A stretch of 64,000 bases of DNA from JBLIRR01 sp049472395 (lineage in GTDB: Bacteria; SZUA-182; DTGQ01; JBLIRR01). How positions within the stretch are numbered: the first letter of the stretch is position 1; every line of letters begins with the position of its first letter. The notes under the pieces are model-generated. The model worked only from the letters and a program-made list of their open reading frames with translations, made no database searches and had not been told where the DNA came from. Shown here piece after piece: positions 53,390-61,443 of the stretch. Location of the stretch: contig JBLIRR010000018.1 of the NCBI GenBank assembly GCA_049472395.1, positions 1 to 64,000 on the forward strand, given 5' to 3'. Made by a program: the position numbers and the translations under genes.

Positions 53390-53839
53390 TTAATTAATGG
53401 TGAATACCCATCTTTTTTTCGGATCAAATTTTTTGTTTTTGACCATTTCCCTTACAATTAAAAGATAATCGAGGATGACTATCTCAAGGTCTTCTTTCAC
53501 CTTCACCTGGCAAGCAAGCCGCATATTTTCATGTTTCTCATGCCGGCTCATAAAAATTTCTTCAGTCGGAAGCATAGGACCGCCACCTTTTATAACGCAC
53601 ACTTTACAATACCCGCACGTCCCCCTTCCTGCGCATGATGAAGAGATCTGGATTTTATTCTCAATAAGAGCACTTAATAACGTGCCACCACCCTTTACAA
53701 TAAATTCTTTTCTTTCGCCGCCTTGTTTCACCCCTATTCTGCATTCTCCATAGCTCACCAACAGCTTGTCCGCGATTGCAAGCAGAATGGTGAGAACAAC
53801 AAGAATAACATTCATTGTAATAATAGGTGAAAATTCCAT
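53390..53839 (-). CDS. nqrF: NqrF-like subunit reduced to membrane anchor and 2Fe-2S domain
   Basis: 149 residues. One N-terminal membrane helix, then an NqrF-type 2Fe-2S domain (SSCAGRGTCGYCKV, GGGPMLPTEE, RLACQV). Normal NqrF is about 400 residues and continues into an FAD/NADH reductase domain. That domain is absent here, and the next 37 bp lead straight into NuoE, so the frame is not simply broken. The short replacement tail ends RWVFTIN. Its job is probably to take electrons from the downstream NuoEF-type module and pass them to the membrane subunits. Confidence 0.85.
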   Translation of the reverse strand: MEFSPIITMNVILVVLTILLAIADKLLVSYGECRIGVKQGGERKEFIVKGGGTLLSALIENKIQISSSCAGRGTCGYCKVCVIKGGGPMLPTEEIFMSRHEKHENMRLACQVKVKEDLEIVILDYLLIVREMVKNKKFDPKKRWVFTIN

Positions 53840-54426
53840 TATATCCTCACTATTCCGGCAAATCCTAGAAAGGCCAAGGCGATAATACCGGAGATAATCA
53901 TGATGATTCCCGGTCCTCGCAATCCTTTTGGTATATCACCAATTAATTCAAGTTTTTCATAAATTGCAGCCACGATGATAATTGCTAAAACCCACCCTAC
54001 AGCCGAACCAAATGAGAAAATAATGGATTCAAGGTATGAGTACTGCCGCAGAACCATAAACAGGGAAACGGCAAGCACCGTGCAATTAACGGTAATCAGG
54101 GGAAGAAATATCCCAAAAGCAGCCTGGAGCGCAGGGAAGAATCTTTCCATGATCATTTCAACCAACTGGACTGATCCGGCGATAACAATAATAAACACAA
54201 TATAATAGATTAATTCACAATGAAGCGGCAGAAGAATGAGGTGATAAATCGGCCAATTTATTATGGCTGTCAGCGTAACGACAAAAACGACAGCGCATCC
54301 CATTCCCGTTGCGGTCCTCAGACTACGAGAGAGGGCAACAAAAGGACACATCCCAAGAAGATAGGTAAGCGCAATATTCTCCGTAAGGACAGCTGCCAAA
54401 AAAATCATGACAATACGTGCCATCAT
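53839..54426 (-). CDS. nqrE: NQR membrane subunit E
   Basis: 195 residues, six membrane helices. Matches NqrE in LGMCPFVALS, FGIFLPLITVNC and GLRGPGIIMIISGIIAL; the Cys in GMC and NC are cluster or metal ligands in the NqrD/NqrE pair. Inner membrane. Its stop overlaps the start of the NqrF-like gene by one base (TAATG). Confidence 0.92.
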   Translation of the reverse strand: MMARIVMIFLAAVLTENIALTYLLGMCPFVALSRSLRTATGMGCAVVFVVTLTAIINWPIYHLILLPLHCELIYYIVFIIVIAGSVQLVEMIMERFFPALQAAFGIFLPLITVNCTVLAVSLFMVLRQYSYLESIIFSFGSAVGWVLAIIIVAAIYEKLELIGDIPKGLRGPGIIMIISGIIALAFLGFAGIVRI

Positions 54427-54444
54427 CGTTTTATCCTCCCTAAT

Positions 54445-55062
54445 TTATAATTCTTTTTTTGCACACGTCCTAGTAATCCAAATAAAAATAGCTAATACAA
54501 AAAATGCCCCGGGAGCCATGGCCATAACAACCCATCTGGTGGCAGTCTTTGGCATTATTTCAATGCGCAGAATGGTGCCGAACCCGAGGAATTCACGTAC
54601 AAGAGCGATAGAAACCAAGGTATAGGTATACCCAATCGCATTGGCAACAGCATCTAAAAGTGACTGAAAAATTGTATTTTGAATATAAAATGCTTCGCAA
54701 CGACCCATAATAATACAGTTCGTGATAATCAATCCCACATAAGGTCCTATGGATTCACTGATGGCAGGATAAAATGCCTTAAGGACCTTATCGACAATGA
54801 TTACAAATGAGGCTATGGTCAACATATAGGTAATCATTCGTATTCTTTGGGGAATAAGGCTTCGCAGCATTGATATGAGAAGTGCCGTTGCCACAAGCAC
54901 AAAGGCAACACCTGCGCTCATGGCAATAGCGTTTTCTACGCGATTGGATACGGCAAGAGCAGAGCAGATACCCAAAAGCATGGAAAATATAGGATGATCT
55001 CGCCACAGTCCATCCTTTATGATATCCCAGCTTTTACTTTCTTTACTCATCCCTGTTGCCAT
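54445..55062 (-). CDS. nqrD: NQR membrane subunit D
   Basis: 205 residues, six membrane helices. NqrD signatures: GICSALAVSNRVENA, FVIIVDKVL and GLIITNCIIMGRCEAF. The Cys in each half pairs with those of NqrE. Short spacing to nqrC (3 bp after its stop), inner membrane. Confidence 0.92.
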   Translation of the reverse strand: MATGMSKESKSWDIIKDGLWRDHPIFSMLLGICSALAVSNRVENAIAMSAGVAFVLVATALLISMLRSLIPQRIRMITYMLTIASFVIIVDKVLKAFYPAISESIGPYVGLIITNCIIMGRCEAFYIQNTIFQSLLDAVANAIGYTYTLVSIALVREFLGFGTILRIEIMPKTATRWVVMAMAPGAFFVLAIFIWITRTCAKKEL

Positions 55063-55065
55063 TTC

Positions 55066-55641
55066 TTATTCTCCCGAGATCAAAGCCTTGAATTGTTTGT
55101 ATTGATTATTAAGAATAATCGTAAATGCCTTGCATGACATGGTTGCTCCCGTAATACTGTCAATTTCATTATTCCTGCTACTCCGTCCCTCGGGCACCAT
55201 TTCAAGGTACGGAGCGAACATTTTATTTTTATATGCGTCGAGATACCCCCTTTCCGCAATTCTACTTCCAAGTCCGGGCGTTTCTTCTTGACGTATAATC
55301 TCAAGACGGCTAATGGTCTTCATATCCTGCTTCATGGACAACACCCCTTCAATAGGACCCCATAGTCCTGCACCCTTGATTAAAAAGGCGATGGTTCGGT
55401 TTTTAGAAATATAATAACTCCCCTGCCCTATCTCTTTTACGGTCACACTCTCACGGAATACTTTTTCAATGTCATCCCTGGTGTGGAAAATTTCAAAGGC
55501 TTTGAGGATACTCTCTTTCTGTTTCATATCTTCATTGCGGGCAATGATCGGCGCAGTATAATTATCAACCGCAACCAGGGCCGTTGTAAGGATAGTGCCT
55601 AAAATAACAATAAAAATAATCATTGACAGTTTCTCTTTCAT
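55066..55641 (-). CDS. nqrC: NQR subunit C with covalent FMN site
   Basis: 191 residues, shorter than typical NqrC (about 250). One N-terminal membrane helix; periplasmic FMN-binding domain with GAGLWGPIEG, QEETPGLGS and the ITGATMS site where ApbE attaches FMN to Thr. Overlaps nqrB by 4 bp. Confidence 0.9.
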   Translation of the reverse strand: MKEKLSMIIFIVILGTILTTALVAVDNYTAPIIARNEDMKQKESILKAFEIFHTRDDIEKVFRESVTVKEIGQGSYYISKNRTIAFLIKGAGLWGPIEGVLSMKQDMKTISRLEIIRQEETPGLGSRIAERGYLDAYKNKMFAPYLEMVPEGRSSRNNEIDSITGATMSCKAFTIILNNQYKQFKALISGE

Positions 55642-56666
55642 AGCCCTGCTGCCCTATATTTTAAATTAATAATACAGTGATCAATTAAAGGCGTCAGTGC
55701 ATTCATGAAAATGATACTGAACATGACCCCTTCGGTGTATCCTGAAAAGGCCCTTATGAGCACTGTAAGAAGACCACACATACAGCCAAAAATATATTTT
55801 CCTGCTCTCGTAAAAGGAGAGGTGACCGGGTCCGTTGCCATGAATAATGCGCCAAAAAGCAGGCCTCCCGTACATAGTTGAAAAAGGGGAGGAGCAATTC
55901 GCAGTGGAGCTATAGAATTTCCCAGCAGAGAAAAGAGAAAGACCGACCCTAGATATGATGCAGGAATTCGCCAATTTGCCACCTTGGTGACCATTAAAAA
56001 TATTCCACCTGCGATGATCCCTATGCGAAAAAGTTCTCCTATGCTTCCTCCTGTCTGCCCTAATAAAAGGCGTGAATACGATGGTACCTCTTGAAAAGAT
56101 CTGTATACACTCAGCGGGGTTGCAGAGGTGATGGTATCCGTAAAAGGGGCCATCCAGGATGAAGACATCATTTGAGGAAATGCAATGGTGATAAAAAGCC
56201 GTCCCACGAGGGCAGGATTGAAAATATTCTTCCCTGTCCCTCCAAATACTTCCTTCCCAAAGAAGACACCGAAAGCCGAGCCTACCATAACCACCCATAC
56301 CGGTATCGTGGGCGGCAGGAGCAGTGCAAAAATAAGACCGGTAACTAGGAATCCTTCTTCTATATCTTTTTTCCTGACAAGGGCAAACATCACTTCAACG
56401 AATGCACCGGCAATATATGAGGCTGCAATGATCTTAATCGCAGGCCAACCGAAAAAATAGATTGCTGCAAAGGTAGTCGGCAGAAGTGCCACAATTGCCG
56501 AGCTCATATATCGTTTAATTTCGATATTGTCAAGGAAATGAGGAGCTTCGAGAGTGATTTCGCGAAATCCGAACACAACCCCATCGATTGTTTCAAAAAT
56601 CGTTCTAAATCTTTTTAAGGATTCAACCTTGCTAAGATCTTGAAGTAATACCTGTAAATTTTTCAT
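55638..56666 (-). CDS. nqrB: NQR membrane subunit B with covalent FMN site
   Basis: 342 residues. The N-terminal amphipathic part (FETIDGVVFGFREITLEAPH) is characteristic of NqrB. Membrane helices follow, with GKEVFGGTGKNIFNPALVGR and SATPLS, the FMN-attachment Thr. C-terminus MATDPVTSPFTRAGKYIFG and YTEGVMFSIIFMNALTPLIDH as in NqrB/RnfD. Subunit thought to carry the sodium path. Confidence 0.93.
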   Translation of the reverse strand: MKNLQVLLQDLSKVESLKRFRTIFETIDGVVFGFREITLEAPHFLDNIEIKRYMSSAIVALLPTTFAAIYFFGWPAIKIIAASYIAGAFVEVMFALVRKKDIEEGFLVTGLIFALLLPPTIPVWVVMVGSAFGVFFGKEVFGGTGKNIFNPALVGRLFITIAFPQMMSSSWMAPFTDTITSATPLSVYRSFQEVPSYSRLLLGQTGGSIGELFRIGIIAGGIFLMVTKVANWRIPASYLGSVFLFSLLGNSIAPLRIAPPLFQLCTGGLLFGALFMATDPVTSPFTRAGKYIFGCMCGLLTVLIRAFSGYTEGVMFSIIFMNALTPLIDHCIINLKYRAAGL

Positions 56667-56701
56667 TATCTAAAATCTATATAATCTATCTGTTTAATCT
56701 A

Positions 56702-58186
56702 TTACAAATCTTTTAATGCATCTATACCCTTAAAGTTTTGGGTGGATGCATTGGGTCTCGGTGATTGAAAGCCTTCATCCACAAGCTTTGTTTTTCCCTC
56801 TTTTAGGAGCCTGGCAAGAGGGATTTTCGACGGACACACATACGTGCATAAATTACACTCTATACAATCAAAAATGCCAAATTTCACCAGGGGTTCGTCA
56901 ATCTTTTCTTGTTCAACATAGTGATGAAGCAGATTGGGATAAAGCCCCGCAGGGCAGCAATCGCTACAAAATCCACAGGATATGCACGGACGCCTTTCCC
57001 CGTGTATATTTGTGCTTAAGCTCTTTTTGAAAGGGAGAAATAGTGATAAAAATGTATTTGAATATGAGTCCTTCCTCGGGCCTGGACGCATGAAGGAAAA
57101 TGTATCTCCCCTCCTTTCTTCTAACAACGATATGATACGGCTACTCGTTTTAGTCACGGGCATATCGTAATCGAAAATTGTTTTTCCTGTGGTAATACTA
57201 TTTAAAATAAAACGGTATTCCTGATCCTGTTTCCTTCTTGATGCGATGATATTTTGAAAGGGTGTGCCAATTTTAACCGAAAGATATGGTCTGTGGTGAA
57301 AACCGGGGCCTGCTAATAAAATAAGCCGTTCAATCAGAGGCTTGCCAGTGGCAATTGCGTCATATACATGTAAAATATCCTGAATGGTGAATGTGATAAC
57401 ACCAATATTGGCCGGAAGATAACCGGGAGGAATTTTCTTCCCAAGGATAGAGGGAATCAAGACCTCATTCTGATGCTGGGGATACTTTGGCTTGAGAGTA
57501 TATAATGAGGTCGAATCTTTATCTTTGATTATCTCGCCAATCCGGGCAAGCCAGTCAGACAGTGTTGTGCTGAAGGCAATATGTATCCTTGCGTTCTTCA
57601 TTATTTTTTTCAGTATCTCGATCCCTTCTATGAAATGAGGGAAGCGCGCATCTTTAAGCAGAATTGTGAGAGATTCATTAAAGACATCCGACTGTGTATG
57701 ATGAACAATAATATGCTCAACCTCTGAAGGGGAAATGAGAGAACTTTTATAATGAGTAGGTATCCCGGAAGAGCCAAGTGAAGTGACGCCTGATTTGTAC
57801 AACACTTCCTCAATTGTATTGTTCGATAAATTGGACCATTCGGCGCAATGCCCCTCAAGCGGAAGCCAATCAGAAGCACCATCGGCAGTGATAAAAATCG
57901 TGCGGATCTGTTCATTAAAATACTCAACAGTTTCAATCTCATTAACCGTTCCATTGACGGATGAATGGATGGGGCTTGAAATCGTATCGTCATCTCTGCC
58001 TATTATTTGACCTGCCTTAACCACATCTCCTGGTTTTACAAGTGGTAGTACTTCACAACCAAATCCTTGTTTCAAGGGAATCGCAACCTCGCCAGGTACC
58101 TCGGCAGTATAAACTTCTAACTGAGAATCACCTTTGAATCTTTTAAAACAATATCCACCGGAAAAGGTCCGTTTTTTTATTTTCAT
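56702..58186 (-). CDS. NqrA/RnfC-type soluble subunit with two 4Fe-4S clusters
   Basis: 494 residues. The N-terminal lipoyl-like fold is shared by NqrA and RnfC (PLKQGFGCEVLPLVKPGD). The next domain has an NqrA-like segment (DARFPHFIEGIEIL). Where RnfC binds NADH/FMN (GGAGFPT and ECEPY motifs), it has SLGSSGIPTHYKS and HTQSDVF, so that site looks lost. The C-terminus has two clear 4Fe-4S motifs (CISCGFCSDCCP and CIECNLCTYVCP) as in RnfC but not in typical NqrA. It heads the operon in nqrA position. A hybrid type; I leave the symbol open. Confidence 0.85.
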   Translation of the reverse strand: MKIKKRTFSGGYCFKRFKGDSQLEVYTAEVPGEVAIPLKQGFGCEVLPLVKPGDVVKAGQIIGRDDDTISSPIHSSVNGTVNEIETVEYFNEQIRTIFITADGASDWLPLEGHCAEWSNLSNNTIEEVLYKSGVTSLGSSGIPTHYKSSLISPSEVEHIIVHHTQSDVFNESLTILLKDARFPHFIEGIEILKKIMKNARIHIAFSTTLSDWLARIGEIIKDKDSTSLYTLKPKYPQHQNEVLIPSILGKKIPPGYLPANIGVITFTIQDILHVYDAIATGKPLIERLILLAGPGFHHRPYLSVKIGTPFQNIIASRRKQDQEYRFILNSITTGKTIFDYDMPVTKTSSRIISLLEERRGDTFSFMRPGPRKDSYSNTFLSLFLPFKKSLSTNIHGERRPCISCGFCSDCCPAGLYPNLLHHYVEQEKIDEPLVKFGIFDCIECNLCTYVCPSKIPLARLLKEGKTKLVDEGFQSPRPNASTQNFKGIDALKDL

Positions 58187-58422
58187 AGTGTATACCAGTC
58201 TTTTTTATCAATTGCCGGGGACAGTATGGATTATTCTCTATTCGATATTTTTTTTCATCATCAAATTAATACTCTCATTTGTGATTTTTTTTCGGCACTT
58301 TTCATTTTAGCGATCACCTCTTTTTCTCTCTTTGCATTTCACCAAGAAATAAGTTATAGTACCTCAAATAATATTAATATTAATTCTGTGACCTATCGTA
58401 AAGCGATTGAAAGGAGTTAATG

Positions 58423-58794
58423 ATGCGGAAAAGATCTTTTACCGTGTTCCTTATTGTGCTGTTGAGTTTCGTAATGTCAGGATGCACCGAAACCCCGAAG
58501 ATTGGAGGCCCTCTTAAGAGTGAAAATCTGAAGGATGGCGTCTATCAGGGAAGCTATCGAGGAGGCCGCAATAAAGCGATTGTAGAAGTGACTATTAAAG
58601 GTGGGAAAATAACGGAGATTAAATTACTAAAACACATTGCAGTATGGAAAGGGAGAAGAGCTGAATCCGTCATTCCCGGAAGAATAATTGAGAATCAATC
58701 AACTAACGTGGATGCAGTCTCGGGAGCTACAAACAGTAGCCATGTTATCATGAATGCGGTTCAAAAAGCAGTTGAAAAAGCATCTCATAACTAA
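58423..58794 (+). CDS. FMN-binding-domain lipoprotein
   Basis: About 123 residues. Lipoprotein signal with lipobox VMSGC, then a single FMN-binding domain of NqrC/RnfG type: VEVTIKGGKITEIKLL and DAVSGATNSS, the Thr acceptor for ApbE-attached FMN. AAGGAG is 6 bp before the ATG at 58423 and only 3 bp before the ATG at 58420, so the second is preferred. It is divergent from the NQR operon and probably an extracytoplasmic electron carrier working near it. Confidence 0.85.
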   Translation: MRKRSFTVFLIVLLSFVMSGCTETPKIGGPLKSENLKDGVYQGSYRGGRNKAIVEVTIKGGKITEIKLLKHIAVWKGRRAESVIPGRIIENQSTNVDAVSGATNSSHVIMNAVQKAVEKASHN

Positions 58795-58798
58795 CGTA

Positions 58799-59344
58799 TT
58801 AACAATTCCTTAGTAACCTGCTGCCGAATTTTGCAGTAATGCGGTTTTCTTCAATCTCTGCATATTCATCCGGCAGATTAAGATATTCTTTAATATTATT
58901 AAGAAATTTTTCTCGAATTGTGCTCTCAATGTCTATTGAATATATTTGGCGTAGCATTGTATTGTATAATTTTCGCTTCACTATGAGATAAAGCTCATCT
59001 AATCTATTATGGTCTATTTGAACAGATTCTGCTGTCTCCTTTATTTGTAGCCATTCTTCATGAGACAATTTTCCATCAATATACGCGAGCATAATCATAT
59101 AAAGCAACATATGTTCGGTATGAGTAATTAAGGATATATCCAATTCATCATCACTTTTCGTGAGGATTTCATAAAAATTCTGGCTTCCATTATACTTTTT
59201 CATTATTCTTTGAATCATATTTTTTTCAGCATCATCAAATATGCCATCTGCGTGTGCCAATCGTAACAACTGTACAAGCATTACCTCAGCTTCTTCTTTA
59301 TCAATACGGCAGATTTCTCTTATTATTGAATCATATTCGGTCAT
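58799..59344 (-). CDS. TerB-like helical protein
   Basis: 181 residues, all helical, with two TerB-like segments (LLRLAHADGIFDDAEKNMI and MIMLAYIDGKLSHEEWLQI) carrying the Asp-Gly turn typical of the tellurite-resistance TerB fold. AAGGAGAT precedes the ATG. Sits 76 bp after the V-ATPase D gene on the same strand and may be co-transcribed. Role unknown. Confidence 0.75.
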   Translation of the reverse strand: MTEYDSIIREICRIDKEEAEVMLVQLLRLAHADGIFDDAEKNMIQRIMKKYNGSQNFYEILTKSDDELDISLITHTEHMLLYMIMLAYIDGKLSHEEWLQIKETAESVQIDHNRLDELYLIVKRKLYNTMLRQIYSIDIESTIREKFLNNIKEYLNLPDEYAEIEENRITAKFGSRLLRNC

Positions 59345-59420
59345 TTTTATCTCCTTGCCCGATTCTCAGGGCCCTAAATGTTTCTTCATAAGCCAAAAAC
59401 TTACACATATGAATCAAAAT

Positions 59421-60044
59421 TTAGCATAATTTTTTCTTCGCTCGTTTGAGCTGGAATAATTCTTCTCTTTCTTTTTCTTCAAGAACTTCCTCAATATATT
59501 TGATTGTGTCCTTATATTCAGGAATAAATATATTATTAAGTGCATTAGCTCTTCTCTGGGTCTTTTTCAATTCGCTTGCAAGCCTCCACAGGGATGTTTC
59601 TATTTGTGCCAGTTGTGCTAATTTTTTTAGACTCGCTGCAAAGAACATGACAGCTTTATCCAAACAATAAGAAGTGTCGTGAAATCCATAGTGATTAATC
59701 CGGACTTCTATTTGTTTAAAAGTAATTATCGGGATTATTATTCCCATGATACTCCTCTCTGTCACATTAATTTTCTCAGGAGAAACAGCAGAGAGCGTTG
59801 CCTTTTCAACTCTTTTTTTCCCTAAAAGCATATATGCCTGCTTCAGTGATTGATAGGCACACGCAAGAGTCTCTTCAACTTCTTTTTTCCATTTTCGAAA
59901 CTCTTCAATAAGACCCATGACCTCCATCACTAGGACCTCTCTTTTTTGCTCAAGCAAATCATGTCCTTCCTGAGCAAATTCTAGTTCTTCTTTGAATCTT
60001 AAGACATTGCTTTTAGTGATAGAGACGTTTAACTTTTTAGACAT
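59421..60044 (-). CDS. atpD: V-type ATPase subunit D
   Basis: 207 residues, long helices as expected for the central rotor stalk. Family pattern at the start (SITKSNVLRFKEELEFAQEGHDLLEQKREVL) and near the C-terminus (SELKKTQRRANALNNIFIPEY). Starts within the last codons of atpB (8-bp overlap). Confidence 0.93.
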   Translation of the reverse strand: MSKKLNVSITKSNVLRFKEELEFAQEGHDLLEQKREVLVMEVMGLIEEFRKWKKEVEETLACAYQSLKQAYMLLGKKRVEKATLSAVSPEKINVTERSIMGIIIPIITFKQIEVRINHYGFHDTSYCLDKAVMFFAASLKKLAQLAQIETSLWRLASELKKTQRRANALNNIFIPEYKDTIKYIEEVLEEKEREELFQLKRAKKKLC

Positions 60045-61443
60045 GGATTACAGCTTCTTTCTTTTCCTGATAATGTTCTTCTATCTCTTTTTCAGTCACG
60101 CGAATCAATTCTTCTTTTGGAAGTATGGAAATAATCTCCCACGCAAGATTAAGACTTTCTTCAATAGTCCTCTCCTCCTGGGGTCCTTGTTTTATGTATC
60201 GTTCTTCAAACGCTTTCCCGAATTCTATATATTTTTTATCTTTATCTGAAAGCTCATTTTCCCCAATAATAGAAGCGAGTGTCTCGACTTTCTTTACATA
60301 TGAATATGCAGCATAGAGCTGATTGGATATGTGGGCATGGTCTTCCCGTGTTTTCCCATGACCGATACCATCATTCATAAGGCGCGAAAGACTGGGGGCT
60401 ACATTAATTGTCGGGTATAATCCCTTTTTGGCCAATTGCCTGTCCAAGACTATCTGTCCTTCTGTAATAAAACCGGTAAGATCGGGGATAGGATGTGTAA
60501 TATCATCATTAGGCATGGTAAGGATAGGTATTTGTGTAATTGAGCCTTTACATCCTTTGATTTTTCCCGCCCGCTCATAGATTGAGGCAAGATCGCTGTA
60601 TAAATAGCCAGGATATCCTTTTCTACTGGGAATTTCTCCCTTTGAGCTTGCAATCTCTCGCAGAGCTTCGCAATAATTGGTCATATCGGTCAATATAACC
60701 AGCACGTGCATTCCCTGCTCAAAGGCAAGATATTCTGCCATGGTGAGAGCTGAACGGGGGGTAACCAGTCGTTCAATTGAAGGATCATCAGCAAGATTTA
60801 AAAACATGACAACATGCATAATTGAGCCACTCTCCTCAAAGCTCGACCTGAACATCTGAGCAGCATCATTTTTTATGCCCATGGCTGCGAACACTATGGC
60901 AAATTTCTCATCCTGACCGAGGACCTTCGCTTGCCTTACAATTTGAGCAGCCAGCATGTTATGAGGGAGACCGCTTCCTGAAAAGATCGGCAGTTTCTGT
61001 CCTCGCACAAGGGTATTCATGCAATCAATCGCTGAAATACCTGTCTGAATAAATTCTGAAGGATATTCCCGTACAACGGGATTTATGGGTAATCCATTTA
61101 TGTCTCTGAATTCTTTGGAAATAATTGAGGGATATCCATCAATGGGATGCCCCATACCATTAAACACACGGCCAAGCATATCCATTGATACCGGGATCTG
61201 CATTGCTTTCCCCTGGAATCGGACGCGTGTGCCTGATATGGTGAGGCCGCCTGTTCCTTCAAATACTTCAATAACAGCCGTCGACCTGCTCACGCTGAGA
61301 ACTCTTCCATGCCTGATTTCATTATTTCTCGTGCTTATTTCAACTACCTCATCAAAACCAACATCTTTCACATTCTCTATAAAGAGAAGCGGCCCTGAGA
61401 CCTTTGAGATTCCAATATACTCTTTTCCGCTGAACATACTCAT
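60037..61443 (-). CDS. atpB: V-type ATPase subunit B
   Basis: 468 residues from the ATG at 61443, which overlaps the atpA stop as ATGA; longer starts are less likely. Regulatory subunit with FSGSGLPHNMLAAQIVRQ in place of a full P-loop, and the family segments ALTMAEYLAFEQGMHVLVILTDMTNYCEALREI and GYPGYLYSDLA. Forms the A3B3 head with atpA. Confidence 0.95.
   Translation of the reverse strand: MSMFSGKEYIGISKVSGPLLFIENVKDVGFDEVVEISTRNNEIRHGRVLSVSRSTAVIEVFEGTGGLTISGTRVRFQGKAMQIPVSMDMLGRVFNGMGHPIDGYPSIISKEFRDINGLPINPVVREYPSEFIQTGISAIDCMNTLVRGQKLPIFSGSGLPHNMLAAQIVRQAKVLGQDEKFAIVFAAMGIKNDAAQMFRSSFEESGSIMHVVMFLNLADDPSIERLVTPRSALTMAEYLAFEQGMHVLVILTDMTNYCEALREIASSKGEIPSRKGYPGYLYSDLASIYERAGKIKGCKGSITQIPILTMPNDDITHPIPDLTGFITEGQIVLDRQLAKKGLYPTINVAPSLSRLMNDGIGHGKTREDHAHISNQLYAAYSYVKKVETLASIIGENELSDKDKKYIEFGKAFEERYIKQGPQEERTIEESLNLAWEIISILPKEELIRVTEKEIEEHYQEKKEAVIHV

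Noticed and set aside
58226..58420. 64-codon plus-strand frame before the FMN lipoprotein
   Set aside because: AT-rich, poor ribosome site, no family pattern; lies in the divergent promoter region of the NQR operon.
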